64,000 nucleotides of DNA from contig NZ_JALNUP010000007.1 of NCBI RefSeq assembly GCF_026540855.1, positions 1 to 64,000 of the forward strand, written 5' to 3'. The notes beneath the pieces are model-generated. The model was given only the letters and a program-made list of their open reading frames with translations, did not search any database and was not told the DNA's origin. How positions within the stretch are numbered: the first letter of the stretch is position 1; every line of letters begins with the position of its first letter. The translations under genes and the position numbers were made by a program. Source of the stretch: Sphingomonas sp. GC_Shp_5. Lineage in GTDB: Bacteria; Pseudomonadota; Alphaproteobacteria; Sphingomonadales; Sphingomonadaceae. This document shows, in pieces, positions 35,019 through 46,923 of this stretch.

Positions 35019-35705
35019 TCAGCTGTCGGCGCGCAGCCGATACCCTACGCCAAGTTCATTGGCGATCATGCTGCCGACCGGGCTCGGTGCTTCCAGCTTC
35101 TGGCGGAGGTTGCGAATGACGATGCGTAGATACTCCACGCGAGGATCTTCTTCGCCCTGCCAGGCCGCCGCAATGATGCGCTGATGCGTCACCACCCTGC
35201 CGACATGGCGGGCAAGCACAGCAAGCACGTCATGCTCCTTGCGGGTCAGATGCACTTCCTCCCCGCCACGAAGAACGAGCCGGCGATCGAGATCGATAGT
35301 TACGTCGCTGGCGGTCAGGATCTTCGGCGCAGCGTCGGACACGCCGTGATGGCGCAGAGCAACGCGCAGCCGTGCGAGCAGCTCGTCCGTGTCGAACGGC
35401 TTGGAGACGAAATCGTGCGCGCCAAGATCCAGCGCGGCGACTTTCTCGTCGGTCGCATCGCGCGCGGATACCACCAGAATAGCCGTCTCGCTGTTGCGCA
35501 ACAGGACTGGGATGAGGCTGAGCCCGTCCCGGTCCGGGAGGCCAAGATCGAGCAGGATGGCGTCCGGATAATCGGCCGCTGCGCGCTTGATCGCGTCCTT
35601 GCCATCAACCGCCTCGATCACCGCATAGCCGGCGCGTTCGAGGGTGTTGCGGAGCAGGCGGCGGATCGACAGTTCGTCATCCACGACGAGGATCTTGGCA
35701 GGCAT
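35019..35705 (-). CDS. kdpE: KdpE response regulator
   Basis: 228 residues. The receiver domain (1-115) has the acidic pair D9/D10 and phospho-acceptor D53 (LLDLGLPD), with the conserved K in VSKPF. The OmpR-type winged helix begins with VTIDLDRRLVLRGGEEVHLTRKEHDVL and ends GVGYRLRADS, as in KdpE. Its start overlaps the kdpD stop by one base (TGATG), so it is translated with kdpD. It would activate the kdp promoter, which here should lie upstream of the porin gene at 43837. Confidence 0.95.
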   Translation of the reverse strand: MPAKILVVDDELSIRRLLRNTLERAGYAVIEAVDGKDAIKRAAADYPDAILLDLGLPDRDGLSLIPVLLRNSETAILVVSARDATDEKVAALDLGAHDFVSKPFDTDELLARLRVALRHHGVSDAAPKILTASDVTIDLDRRLVLRGGEEVHLTRKEHDVLAVLARHVGRVVTHQRIIAAAWQGEEDPRVEYLRIVIRNLRQKLEAPSPVGSMIANELGVGYRLRADS

Positions 35706-38380
35706 CAGAGGGCACTTTCAGGTGCGTGTCGCACGATCAGGCTGGAAGGAAAGACAAGGGTGAAGGCGGCGCCGGTGGCATCGGCGTTGTTGCCGGCCTC
35801 GACACCCATGCCCATCGCCTCGGCGAAGGCCTTGACGATGGCGAGGCCTAGCCCGGTGCCGCCGATCGCGCGATCGGAGCCCTCGAGGCGGCGGAAGGTC
35901 TCGAATACCTCGGCTTCTCGGCCGACCGGCAGGCCTGGCCCCTGGTCGCGAACGGCGAGGCGGATCTCACCATAGCGATGCACCCCCTCGACCATGATCG
36001 GCGTACCGGGATCGCCGTAGCGGCCTGCATTGTCGAGGAGGTTGAGGAGACAGTGGTGGAGCAGCTGCGGATCCACCTCCACCAGCGGCAGATCGGGGGG
36101 AACATGGAGGTGGACGTCATGGCCCTGAAGGGCGCGCCGGGCATCATGCGCGGCGCCGGCGACGGCATCGCTGAGATCGGTCGCTTCGAGCTTGAGCTTG
36201 AGCGCGCCTGCCTCCACCCGGGCCATGTCGAGCAGGTTGGAGACGAAGCGGTTGAGGCGCCCGGACTCGCTCTTGATGGTGCCGATCAGCTCGGGCGTCG
36301 CGCCATGATCGAGTTCGTCGGCCGCGGCGATGACGGCGGTGAGCGGGGTGCGAAGATCATGGCTCACCGACGACAGCAGGGCCGCGCGCAGGCGATCGCG
36401 GGTGCGGACCGTATCGACATCGCGCATCTCGCTCTCGAGGCGCAACCGCTCGAGCACCAGCGCCGCCTGATCGATCAGGCTGGCGAGCAGCGGCAGCTGA
36501 TCGGCGCGGACCGGATCGCCGCTGCGTTCACGGGCGACGCCGAGGATCGCGAGCGTGTTGCCGCCCGCTTTGAGCGGCTGGAACAGCCATTCGGACGAGG
36601 CGAGCGTGCCCGATCCCCGCCCCGCCACGGCGCCATTGTCGAACGCCCAATGCGCCGCGGCCATGTCCATCGTCTCGAGCCGATAGCCGGGGTTGCTCGC
36701 CGCCTGGACGGTGAGCCCGGCGCCCGGCGGCGAGAGCAGCAACACGGTTTGCACGTCGAACAATCTGGCGATGTCGTCGCAGATCATCCGCGCCGCCACC
36801 GCCGGATCGTTGACGGCGCTCAGCTGGCGCAGGAAGCCGGCGAGCGTCGCATTGGCGCGCGCGCTCGCCGCGGCGAGATCGGCCTGCGCGCGCACCCGCG
36901 AGGTGAGCTGGCTGGTCGCGATCGCTACGCCGAGCAGCACGAAGATCGAGATCAGATTCTCGGGATTGCTGACGCTGAACGTGCCGACCGGCGGCAAGAA
37001 GAAGAAGTTGTAGGCGAGGCTGGAGGCGATGCCGGCGACGAGGCCGGTGCGCAGCCCGTAGAGGCTCGCCGCGACCATCACCGGCAGTAAATAGAGCAAT
37101 GCGACGTTGCCGAGGTTGAGAATGTGGAACAATGCGCTCGCCGCGGCGGTGACGGCGGCGACGAGCAGCACCGAGACGCCATAGCCGACCGGCGACCCCC
37201 AATGACCGGCGAGCCGGGGCCGCAGCCGCGGCTGCGGGGTCGGCGCTTCCTCCATCGGCAGCACATGGACGGTGACGCCCGGCGTGCCGCGGATCAGCCG
37301 ATCGACCACCGAGCCGTGGAGGAACTCGAACCAGCGCGACCGCCGCGACTTGCCGACGACGAGCTGGGTCGCACGGGCATCGGCGAGATAGCCGCGGATA
37401 CCGTCGACTACTGACGCGGCGGGCACCGTCGCCACCGTTGCGCCGAGCTGAGAGGCGAGCGTCATCGCCGCGGCCACCCGCTCATGCTGGGTATCGGTGA
37501 AATGCGCCGAGCGCGGCGTCTCGATGAACAAGGCGGTCCAGGGGCCGTGCAGCACGTCGGCGACGCGCTTGGCGGCGCGGACCAGCCCGTCGGCACCGGG
37601 CAGTTCGTTGATCGCTACCACGATCCGGTCGGTGCCGGCCCAGGTGCCGCCGACGCCGAGCGCGCGGACATGCTCGAGCATCTGCGCATCGACCGCCTGC
37701 GCGGCGCGGCGCAGCGCCAGCTCGCGCAACGCCGACAGATTGGACTTGGAGAAGAAATGGCTGAGCGCGCGGGTCGCCTCCTGCGGCAGATAGACCTTGC
37801 CGGCCTTGAGCCGCTCGATCAGCTCGTCGGGCGGGATGTCGACGACCTCGATCTCGGCCATCTCGAGGATCCGGTCAGGCACGGTCTCGCGCACCCGGAC
37901 GCGGGTGAAGCTCGCGACGATATCGTTGAGGCTTTCGACATGCTGGATGTTGATCGTCGAATAGACGTCGATCCCGGCGTCGAGCAGCTCCTCGACGTCC
38001 TGGTAACGCTTGGGGTGGCGGCTGCCGGGAGCGTTGGTGTGGGCGAGCTCGTCGACCAGCACCAGGCGCGGCGCGCGGGCGAGGATCGCGTCGAGGTCCA
38101 TCTCGCCGAGCAGGCGGCCTTCGTACGCGACCTCGCGGCGCGGGATGATCTCCTGCCCCCGGGTCAGCGCCTCGGTCTCGATCCGGCCATGGGTTTCGAC
38201 GACGCCGACCGCGACGTCGATGCCGTCGCGCCGGCGCGCGGCGCCTTCGGACAGCATCTCGAAGGTCTTGCCCACACCGGGGGCAGCGCCGAGGAAGATC
38301 TTGAGCCGGCCCCTGCCCTCCTGCGCGGCCTGGCGCAGGAGAGCGTCGGGATCAGGACGGTCGTCGCCGCTGACCGGCAT
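35705..38380 (-). CDS. kdpD: KdpD potassium/turgor sensor histidine kinase
   Basis: 891 residues, full length. The N-terminal KdpD domain has a Walker A GAAPGVGKT at 31-39 and HTNAPGSRHPKRYQDVEELL; a USP-like domain follows, then four membrane helices (GNVALLYLLPVMVAASLYGL region), a GAF-like part, and the kinase with SSVSHDLRTPLTAV (H-box), LLNLLDNAGRYG and GTGLGLAIVKAF. It senses low potassium and phosphorylates KdpE. Start overlaps the kdpC stop by one base. Confidence 0.96.
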   Translation of the reverse strand: MPVSGDDRPDPDALLRQAAQEGRGRLKIFLGAAPGVGKTFEMLSEGAARRRDGIDVAVGVVETHGRIETEALTRGQEIIPRREVAYEGRLLGEMDLDAILARAPRLVLVDELAHTNAPGSRHPKRYQDVEELLDAGIDVYSTINIQHVESLNDIVASFTRVRVRETVPDRILEMAEIEVVDIPPDELIERLKAGKVYLPQEATRALSHFFSKSNLSALRELALRRAAQAVDAQMLEHVRALGVGGTWAGTDRIVVAINELPGADGLVRAAKRVADVLHGPWTALFIETPRSAHFTDTQHERVAAAMTLASQLGATVATVPAASVVDGIRGYLADARATQLVVGKSRRSRWFEFLHGSVVDRLIRGTPGVTVHVLPMEEAPTPQPRLRPRLAGHWGSPVGYGVSVLLVAAVTAAASALFHILNLGNVALLYLLPVMVAASLYGLRTGLVAGIASSLAYNFFFLPPVGTFSVSNPENLISIFVLLGVAIATSQLTSRVRAQADLAAASARANATLAGFLRQLSAVNDPAVAARMICDDIARLFDVQTVLLLSPPGAGLTVQAASNPGYRLETMDMAAAHWAFDNGAVAGRGSGTLASSEWLFQPLKAGGNTLAILGVARERSGDPVRADQLPLLASLIDQAALVLERLRLESEMRDVDTVRTRDRLRAALLSSVSHDLRTPLTAVIAAADELDHGATPELIGTIKSESGRLNRFVSNLLDMARVEAGALKLKLEATDLSDAVAGAAHDARRALQGHDVHLHVPPDLPLVEVDPQLLHHCLLNLLDNAGRYGDPGTPIMVEGVHRYGEIRLAVRDQGPGLPVGREAEVFETFRRLEGSDRAIGGTGLGLAIVKAFAEAMGMGVEAGNNADATGAAFTLVFPSSLIVRHAPESAL

Positions 38381-38955
38381 CAGCGCGGCGTGGCGTCCAG
38401 CGCGCGGTTCATCGCCAGCACGTTGACGTGCGGATCGCCGAGCAGCGACTCCTCGGTCAGGCTGGTGACGATCGCCGTCACCCTGGCGAGCGGCAAACCG
38501 CGCACTCGCGCGATCCGCGGCGCCTGAGCAAGGGCGGAAGCGGGCGACAGATCGGGATCGAGGCCCGAGCCGCTGGCGGTGACCAGATCGGCCGGCATCG
38601 CACCGGTCACGCCCTCGGCACGGCGCTTGGCGACGTCCGGCTTGACCCGATCGACCAGCGCCTGCGCCGCCGGGCCGAGGTTGGAGCCCGACGAGGCCAA
38701 GCCGTCATAGCCCTTGCCCGCCGCCGACGGGCGGGTCTGGAAGTAGCGGTCCGACACGAAGGCCTGGCCGACCACGGCCGAGCCGACGACCTTGCCGCCC
38801 GCCGTCACGAGGCTGCCATTGGCTTGGGCAGGAAAGATGGCTTGTCCGATGCCGGTCATGGCCAGGGGATAACCGATCCCGAGCAGGAGCGCGAACAGGA
38901 TCGTCAAGACGATCGCCGGCCGCAGCGCAGAGGTGAAATCATTGCCCATTGTCAT
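38380..38955 (-). CDS. kdpC: KdpC subunit of the potassium-transporting ATPase
   Basis: 191 residues with one N-terminal membrane helix (RPAIVLTILFALLLGIGYPLAMTGI) and the periplasmic domain with VGSAVVGQAF, FQTRPSAAG and the C-terminal VNVLAMNRALD. The segment ASGSGLDPDLSPASALAQAPRIA is the family signature. KdpC stabilises the KdpAB complex and raises its ATP affinity. It is four bases after kdpB. Confidence 0.96.
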   Translation of the reverse strand: MTMGNDFTSALRPAIVLTILFALLLGIGYPLAMTGIGQAIFPAQANGSLVTAGGKVVGSAVVGQAFVSDRYFQTRPSAAGKGYDGLASSGSNLGPAAQALVDRVKPDVAKRRAEGVTGAMPADLVTASGSGLDPDLSPASALAQAPRIARVRGLPLARVTAIVTSLTEESLLGDPHVNVLAMNRALDATPR

Positions 38956-38959
38956 ATCC

Positions 38960-41011
<2,052 letters not shown>

Positions 41012-41024
41012 GTCAGGCGCCCCT

Positions 41025-42728
41025 TCAGGACAGTTTGCCGCTGATCATCGCGAGATGATCGGCGATGGGGCCGAGCGCGAGGCTCGGCAGGAAGGTGAGA
41101 CCGCCGAGGATCAGCACGATGCCGACGAGCAGGCCGACCCACAGGCCGCCGGTGGTCGGGAACGAGCCCGCGCTCTCCGGCGTGTACTTCTTCGCCGCGA
41201 GGCTGCCGGCGATCGCCAGCATCGGCACGATGATGAAGAAGCGGCCAACCCACATGGCGACGCCGAGCAGCCCGTTGTAATAAGGCGTGTTGGCGGTGAG
41301 CCCGGCGAAGGCGGAGCCGTTGTTCCCCACCGCGCTGGTGAAGGCGTAGAGGATCTCGCTAAAGCCGTGCGGCCCCTTGTTGAGCGGCCCCGCCAGGCCC
41401 TGGGCGAGCACCGAGGAGAGCGCGGTCAGGCCCAGGATCATCAGCGGCAGCACCGCGATCGCGAGCACCGCGAGCTTGACCTCACGCGCCTCGATCTTCT
41501 TGCCGACATATTCGGGCGTACGGCCGACCATCAGCCCGGCGACGAACACCGCGAGGATGGCGAACAGCAGGAAGCCGTAGATGCCGGCGCCGACGCCGCC
41601 GATCACGACCTCGCCGAGCTGGATGTTGAACAGCGGGATCATGCCGCCGAGCGCGGTGAAGCTGTCATGCATCGCGTTGACCGCACCGCACGAGGCCGCC
41701 GTCGTCACCACCGCGAACAGGCTCGACGCGGCGATGCCGAAGCGCACCTCCTTGCCTTCCATGTTGCCGCCGGCGATGCCGAGATGGTGGAGCACCGGAT
41801 TGCCCGCCGCCTCCTGCCAATAGGTCACGGTGGTACCGGCGAGGAACAGGATCACCATCGCCGACAGGATCGCCCAGCCCTGGCGGGTATTGCCCACCGC
41901 CTTGCCGAACGTCCAGGTCAGCCCGAAGCCGATCACGAAGATCGACAGCATCTGGATGAGGTTGCTGAACGCCGTCGGGTTCTCAAAGGGATGCGCCGAA
42001 TTGGCGTTGAAGAAGCCGCCACCGTTGGTGCCGAGCATCTTGATCGCTTCCTGGCTCGCGACCGGGCCGATCGCGAGCGTCTGCTTGGCGCCCTCTAGCG
42101 TGGTCACGTCGACCGTCGCGGCGAGGGTCTGCGGCACGCCGCTGGCGATGTAGACGATCGTCAGCACCACGCAGAGCGGCAGCAGCAGATAGAGCGTGAT
42201 GCGGGTGCAATCCGCCCAGAAGTTGCCGATCGCCTTGGCCTCGCGCCGGGCGAAGCCGCGGAACAGCGCAAAGGCGAGCGCGATGCCGGTGGCGGCCGAC
42301 AGGAAGTTGTGGATGGTGAGGCCGAGCATCTGGCTGAGGTTCGACACCGTCGTCTCGCCGGCATAGCTCTGCCAGTTGGTGTTGGTGGTGAAGCTCACCG
42401 CGGTGTTGAACGCGAGATGCGGCGGCAGCCCGGCGAGCCCCTGCGGGTTGCCCGGCAGCACGCCTTGCAGCCGCAGGACCGCATAGGTGAACGCCATCAG
42501 CACGACGTTGAACAGCAGCATGTGGACCGCGTAGCGGCGCCAGCCCTGCTCTTGATCGGGATCGATGCCGGCGAGCTTGTAGAAGCCGGTTTCGACCGGC
42601 CCGAGCACGACGTGCAGCGGGGTGCGGCGGCCCTCGTAGAGCGCGAACAGCCAAGCGCCGACCGGTTTGGTCAGCGCCAGCAGGATGGCGATAAAGCCGA
42701 GGATCAGGATCCAGCCCTGGAATGTCAT
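41025..42728 (-). CDS. kdpA: KdpA potassium-binding channel-like subunit
   Basis: 567 residues with about ten membrane helices and four selectivity-filter-like loops, including [39 protein letters not shown] and [14 protein letters not shown]. It binds K+ on the periplasmic side with high affinity. An AAGGAGG ribosome-binding site lies 9 bases before the start, 13 bases after kdpF. Confidence 0.97.
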   Translation of the reverse strand: MTFQGWILILGFIAILLALTKPVGAWLFALYEGRRTPLHVVLGPVETGFYKLAGIDPDQEQGWRRYAVHMLLFNVVLMAFTYAVLRLQGVLPGNPQGLAGLPPHLAFNTAVSFTTNTNWQSYAGETTVSNLSQMLGLTIHNFLSAATGIALAFALFRGFARREAKAIGNFWADCTRITLYLLLPLCVVLTIVYIASGVPQTLAATVDVTTLEGAKQTLAIGPVASQEAIKMLGTNGGGFFNANSAHPFENPTAFSNLIQMLSIFVIGFGLTWTFGKAVGNTRQGWAILSAMVILFLAGTTVTYWQEAAGNPVLHHLGIAGGNMEGKEVRFGIAASSLFAVVTTAASCGAVNAMHDSFTALGGMIPLFNIQLGEVVIGGVGAGIYGFLLFAILAVFVAGLMVGRTPEYVGKKIEAREVKLAVLAIAVLPLMILGLTALSSVLAQGLAGPLNKGPHGFSEILYAFTSAVGNNGSAFAGLTANTPYYNGLLGVAMWVGRFFIIVPMLAIAGSLAAKKYTPESAGSFPTTGGLWVGLLVGIVLILGGLTFLPSLALGPIADHLAMISGKLS

Positions 42729-42741
42729 GGTGCCGCCTCCT

Positions 42742-42831
42742 TCAGAAGCGTTCGGGGCGGATGAGCACCGCCACCAGGTAGATGAGCAGGCCGCAGGCGG
42801 TGAGCGCCGCCAGCCAGAGATCGAGTGTCAT
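42742..42831 (-). CDS. kdpF: KdpF small subunit
   Basis: 29 residues, one membrane helix: [15 protein letters not shown]..., then [14 protein letters not shown] at the end. The closing RPERF matches the KPEKF/RPERF ending of KdpF. It lies 13 bases before kdpA and stabilises the Kdp complex. Confidence 0.9.
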   Translation of the reverse strand: MTLDLWLAALTACGLLIYLVAVLIRPERF

Positions 42832-42841
42832 TGCAGCCGCC

Positions 42842-42925
42842 TCACGCGTTGTCGCACAGGCGGGCATAGGCGAGCGTTGCCGCCACCAGCCCGACCATGA
42901 CGAGGATCCAGAGCAGATCGTCCAT
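42842..42925 (-). CDS. 27-residue membrane microprotein upstream of kdpF
   Basis: An ATG at 42925 preceded by AGGAG opens a 27-residue frame that is one membrane helix ending AYARLCDNA. It sits between the porin stop (15 bases) and kdpF (10 bases), on the same strand and in the same tight spacing as the other operon genes. I recall similar short proteins ending AYVR.CDRL upstream of kdpF in other bacteria, usually left unannotated. It may be an extra small subunit or a regulator of the pump. Confidence 0.65.
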   Translation of the reverse strand: MDDLLWILVMVGLVAATLAYARLCDNA

Positions 42926-42940
42926 CAGCTAATTCTCCTG

Positions 42941-43837
42941 TCAGAAAGCAGCGGTGAGCGAGGCGAACACCGTGCTGCCCGCGATCGAGCCGGTGCCGTC
43001 CTGGCCCTTGCTGAAGCTCGGCTGCAGATAGGCGGCCTCGCGGCGGGTGATGTCGGTATCGATCCAGCTGAGGTTGACCGTCAGCGGCGTGCCGCGGACC
43101 GCGTAGTCGGCGCCGAGCTGCCAATCCCAATATTCACCGGTCGGCGCGGCGCTGGTCGCGTTGGGGCCGAGGCCGCTGTTGCCCTTCGAATAGCCGATAT
43201 GCGCCTTGCCGGTGAGCGGCGTGCCGGGCACAGCCACGGCGCCGTCGCCCCACAGATAAAGGTTGTCCTTCTTGTCGCCGGGATGGGCATAGGTACCGGC
43301 AGCGGCCTGCGCGCCATTCTCATACCATTTGCCGAGCGCTTGCTGCTTGGGGGCATAAGCGATGCCGGCGAGCAGCGTTGCGGGCCCGACGGTGCCGGAG
43401 AGCTTGGAGAACAGCTCGGCATAGTCCGTCTTATCGGCCCCGCCGGGATACATGTACCACGTCAGCCCGGCGTCCACCGTCGCCGTGCCGAAAGCGTGCT
43501 TGAACCCGCCGATCGCGTCGAGCTCGAGGTTCGAGCCGCCGAACGTGCCCCACCCGGCTAGGTTGGAAGCGAACGTGCCGATGTAGAACCCGCTGTCATG
43601 CGCGATCGTCAGCGAGCCCTGGACGGCGGGATGACGATCGCTCTGCGACACGCCGCGCAAGCGGTAATCGGTCACCACCGCGACGCTACCACCCACGGTG
43701 ATCGACTTGGCAGGTGCCGCCGATGGTTGTGCCATATCCTGGGGGACACTCGCGCTTGTGACCTCCTGCGCGAACACCGGCGATGCGACCGACAGCGCCG
43801 TGCACGCGAGCAGCGCTGCGGGAAGGATGACTTTCAT
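42941..43837 (-). CDS. TorF-family putative porin heading the kdp operon
   Basis: 298 residues with a signal peptide (1-23, SPVFA before QEV). The mature start SVAVVTDYRLRGVSQSDRHPAVQGSLTIAHDSGFYIGTFASNL is the signature of the TorF-like porin family, and beta-strands continue to a C-terminal Phe. It is 15 bases before the microprotein and transcribed with kdp, so the outer-membrane entry of a potassium-limited cell is an attractive role, though no substrate is known. Confidence 0.83.
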   Translation of the reverse strand: MKVILPAALLACTALSVASPVFAQEVTSASVPQDMAQPSAAPAKSITVGGSVAVVTDYRLRGVSQSDRHPAVQGSLTIAHDSGFYIGTFASNLAGWGTFGGSNLELDAIGGFKHAFGTATVDAGLTWYMYPGGADKTDYAELFSKLSGTVGPATLLAGIAYAPKQQALGKWYENGAQAAAGTYAHPGDKKDNLYLWGDGAVAVPGTPLTGKAHIGYSKGNSGLGPNATSAAPTGEYWDWQLGADYAVRGTPLTVNLSWIDTDITRREAAYLQPSFSKGQDGTGSIAGSTVFASLTAAF

Positions 43838-44259
43838 GAACGCCCCTTTTGATCATCGCCCACGACCATCGGGGCGTCATCAGTGGCGCTTGATTAAGAG
43901 CATCCCGCGTAGCTATTCGAGAGCGATTCCAGGAAAACGCATATAGCCGGCATATAGTCCGGCTGATTGGAGTCCCGGCTCCTGTTCGGCTTGCGCGGAT
44001 CGTAGTCAAACGGCCGTTCCACCACGGAGTAGCAAGGTCATGTGGCACAGCATGGTGCAACCACGGCGGACGCTTCAGGACCTACCCGCCGCGGCGAACG
44101 AGCCGGGAGACGGCAACTCGGGCAGAAAAGAGGACTGCAGACAAAGGTAAGCATTGCTGCACCATCGGACCGCTGCTATCGCTGAACGCGGCACGTGCAC
44201 AGCGTTGGGACTCAAGTCCGACTGCTGCGCCGCGCGACACAGACAGAGACGATGGTACA
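43838..44259. other. Divergent promoter region of the kdp and efflux operons
   Basis: 422 bases between torF-kdp (leftward) and emrAB (rightward). It should hold the KdpE-controlled promoter. Apart from the GCATATAG repeat at 43939 no operator, and no coding region, can be supported. No TetR/MarR-type regulator gene for the pump is adjacent. Confidence 0.45.
43939..43957. repeat. GCATATAG tandem, 11-base period
   Basis: GCATATAG occurs at 43939-43946 and 43950-43957, one helical turn apart, about 100-120 bases upstream of torF. An AGCCGG/CCGGCT inverted repeat overlaps (43945-43964). The spacing suits paired binding of a response regulator such as KdpE, but the words differ from the E. coli KdpE site, so this is only a candidate. 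Confidence 0.4.
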
Positions 44260-45405
44260 ATGAGCTTGGAAGACGGAGCGGGCCGTTCCGCAGGTGGCGA
44301 AGGCTTGGAACATGCCGTGCCGGTGACGGAGCCTGCGCCGGTCGTGCAGGCGGCAGACCCGACACCGGAACGACGCCGTCGCCTGCGCACGCCATTGCTG
44401 CTGGCCGCGCCCGTCATCGCCATTGTGGTGGGACTGTTCTTCTACCTGAGCGGCGGGCGCTACCAGGAAACCGACAACGGCTATATCCAGTCGGGGCTGG
44501 TGCCGGTCAGTGCCAGCGTCAGCGGCCCGGTCGTCGCCATCGCGGTAACCGACAACCAGCGGGTCAAGACCGGTGACGTCCTGTTCCGGATCGATCCCGC
44601 GCCCTACCAGGCTGCCGTCGACGAGGCCGCCGCCGAGCTCGCCAACGCCCGCACTCAGGTGTCGTCGCTGCGCGCCAGCTATCGCGAGGGTGAGGCCACG
44701 CTCCAGGCCGGCCAGGCCCGGCTGGCTTATGCCGAGCGCGAGGCGGCACGGCAGAAATCCCTGCTCGCCGAGGGCATCTCGTCGCAGAACCAATATGATC
44801 AGGCGGTTCTTGCCGCTCAGACCGCCCGCCAGCAGATCCAGACGTCTGTCCAGCAGAACGCCGGCGTCGCCGCGACGCTGACCGGCAGCGTCACGGCGCC
44901 GACCGAACGCCAGCCGTCGGTGCAGCGCGCCCAGGCCGCGCTGGAACGGGCCAAGCTCAACCTCGGCTATACGGTGGTCCGCGCCGCCCAGGCTGGGATC
45001 GTCACCAAGGTCAACCAGCTCCAGCTCGGCAGCTATGTCTCGGCCGCCAAACCGGTGTTCACCTTGGCCGGGACCCGGCTGTGGGTGGAGGGCAATTTCA
45101 AGGAAGACCAGCTCAACCACATGCGCATCGGCCAGCGCGCGACCTTCAAGGTCGATGCCTTCCCCGATCTCAAGCTCACCGGGCGGCTGCAGAGCTTCAG
45201 CCCGGGTACCGGCAACAGCTTTTCCTTGCTCCCGGCCGAGAATGCCACCGGCAATTGGGTCAAGGTGGTGCAGCGCCTGCCCGTCGAGTTCAGCCTCGAC
45301 GCGGTGCCGCGCGACATCCCCCTCCACGCCGGGCTGAGCGTCGAGGTGACCGTGGACACCGGCTACCAGCGCCACCTATTCGGCGGTGCGACCCAGGCGC
45401 GATGA
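44260..45405 (+). CDS. emrA: HlyD/EmrA-type membrane fusion protein
   Basis: 381 residues: a short cytoplasmic head, one membrane helix (about 46-64, LLLAAPVIAIVVGLFFYLS), then the paired lipoyl-like halves (VSGPVVAIAVTDNQRVKTGDVLFRIDPAPYQ and AAQAGIVTKVNQLQLGSYV) flanking a coiled coil of about 110 residues, and a beta-barrel part (LWVEGNFKEDQLNHMRIGQ). It links the inner-membrane pump to the outer-membrane duct. Its stop overlaps the emrB start (ATGA). Confidence 0.9.
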   Translation: MSLEDGAGRSAGGEGLEHAVPVTEPAPVVQAADPTPERRRRLRTPLLLAAPVIAIVVGLFFYLSGGRYQETDNGYIQSGLVPVSASVSGPVVAIAVTDNQRVKTGDVLFRIDPAPYQAAVDEAAAELANARTQVSSLRASYREGEATLQAGQARLAYAEREAARQKSLLAEGISSQNQYDQAVLAAQTARQQIQTSVQQNAGVAATLTGSVTAPTERQPSVQRAQAALERAKLNLGYTVVRAAQAGIVTKVNQLQLGSYVSAAKPVFTLAGTRLWVEGNFKEDQLNHMRIGQRATFKVDAFPDLKLTGRLQSFSPGTGNSFSLLPAENATGNWVKVVQRLPVEFSLDAVPRDIPLHAGLSVEVTVDTGYQRHLFGGATQAR

Positions 45406-46919
45406 CCGCCGGCTATCCGGAGCCGACCGCACGTCGGTTCATCACCGCCTCGGTGATGGCTGCAACGGTGATGAACTCGCTCGACAGCACCATCGCCAAC
45501 GTCGCGCTGCCGCACATCCAGGGCAGCGTCTCGGCGTCGAGCGAGGAGATCACCTGGGTGCTGACCTCCTATATCGTCGCCGCGGCGATTATGACCCCGC
45601 TGACCGGCTGGGTCGCCGGGCGGTTCGGGCGCAAGCGGCTGATGCTATGGTCGATCGTCGGCTTTACGCTGGTCTCCGGCCTGTGCGGCATTGCCGGAAG
45701 CTTGGGCGAACTGGTCGGCTTTCGCCTGCTCCAGGGCGTGTTCGGCGCGGCGCTGGTGCCGATGAGTCAGGCGATCCTGCTCGACATCAACCCGCCAGAG
45801 CGTCACGGCCCGGCGATGGCGGTGTGGGGCATGGGCGCGATCCTCGGCCCGATTATCGGTCCCGCGCTCGGCGGCTGGCTCACCGACAATCTCTCTTGGC
45901 GCTGGGTGTTCTACATCAACCTGCCGATCGGTCTGCTCGCCTTCGCCGGCCTGTCGGCGTTCCTGACCGAGACCAAGGATGCCGCGCGCCCGCGCCTCGA
46001 CCTGTTCGGTTTCGCGCTGCTGGCGCTGGCGCTCGGCTCGATCCAGCTGATGCTCGACCGCGGCCAGACCAAGGATTGGTTCAGTTCGCTGGAGATTTGC
46101 ATGGAAGCGGCGCTCGGCCTGTTCTTCGGCTATCTGTTCGTGGTCCATACCCTGACGGCACGACGCCCGTTCATCGACATCGGCATGTTCAAGGACCGCA
46201 ACTTCCTGACCGGCTCGATCTTCGGCTTCTTCCTCGGCACCGTGCTGTTCGGGGTGCTGGCGCTGCTGCCGACCATGCTCGAGACGCTGATGGGCTATCC
46301 GGTCGTCCTCACCGGGCTGGTCACGGCGCCGCGCGGGATCGGCACGCTCATATCGATGATCGTCGTCGGGCGGATCATCAAAAAGGTCGATGCCCGGCTG
46401 CTGATCTTCGCCGGCTTCGGAATCGCGGCCTATTCGCTGCACATCATGTCCGGCTTCTCGCTCGGGATGAACGAGAATCTGGTGATCATCTCCGGGTTCA
46501 TCCAGGGGATCGGCACCGGCCTCGTCTTCGTGCCGCTGACGACCATCGCCTTCGCGACGCTGGATGCCAAATACCGCAACGAGGGTGCCGCGATGTTCAC
46601 CCTCACCCGCAATATCGGCTCGGCAGTCGGCATTTCGATCCTCCAGGCGCTGACCATCCGCAACGGCGCGACCGTCCACTCGCGGCTGGTCGAGGGCCTG
46701 CGCCCGGACAATCCAGCCATGCCCCAGGGCTTCGACTTCGACCTGCCGGGCACGGTCGCCGCGCTCAACGCCCAGGTCAGCCGGCAGGCGGCGATGGTCT
46801 CCTATATCGATGCCTTCTGGCTGCTGTTCATCCTGACCCTGGCGGTGATCCCGCTGCTGCTGCTGATGCGCGGACCTCGCGCCGGCGCGGGCGAGGGTCC
46901 GACCATCCACATGGATTGA
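45402..46919 (+). CDS. emrB: DHA2-family (EmrB-type) drug:H+ antiporter
   Basis: 505 residues with 14 membrane helices. Family marks are LDSTIANVALPHIQGSVSAS, WVLTSYIVAAAIMTPLTGW (motif D1/A region), GRFGRKR (motif A) and GAILGPIIGPALGGWL (motif C of antiporters). The ATG at 45402 is set by the 4-base overlap with emrA. It exports hydrophobic compounds using the proton gradient. Substrates unknown. Confidence 0.92.
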   Translation: MTAGYPEPTARRFITASVMAATVMNSLDSTIANVALPHIQGSVSASSEEITWVLTSYIVAAAIMTPLTGWVAGRFGRKRLMLWSIVGFTLVSGLCGIAGSLGELVGFRLLQGVFGAALVPMSQAILLDINPPERHGPAMAVWGMGAILGPIIGPALGGWLTDNLSWRWVFYINLPIGLLAFAGLSAFLTETKDAARPRLDLFGFALLALALGSIQLMLDRGQTKDWFSSLEICMEAALGLFFGYLFVVHTLTARRPFIDIGMFKDRNFLTGSIFGFFLGTVLFGVLALLPTMLETLMGYPVVLTGLVTAPRGIGTLISMIVVGRIIKKVDARLLIFAGFGIAAYSLHIMSGFSLGMNENLVIISGFIQGIGTGLVFVPLTTIAFATLDAKYRNEGAAMFTLTRNIGSAVGISILQALTIRNGATVHSRLVEGLRPDNPAMPQGFDFDLPGTVAALNAQVSRQAAMVSYIDAFWLLFILTLAVIPLLLLMRGPRAGAGEGPTIHMD

Positions 46920-46923
46920 TCCG

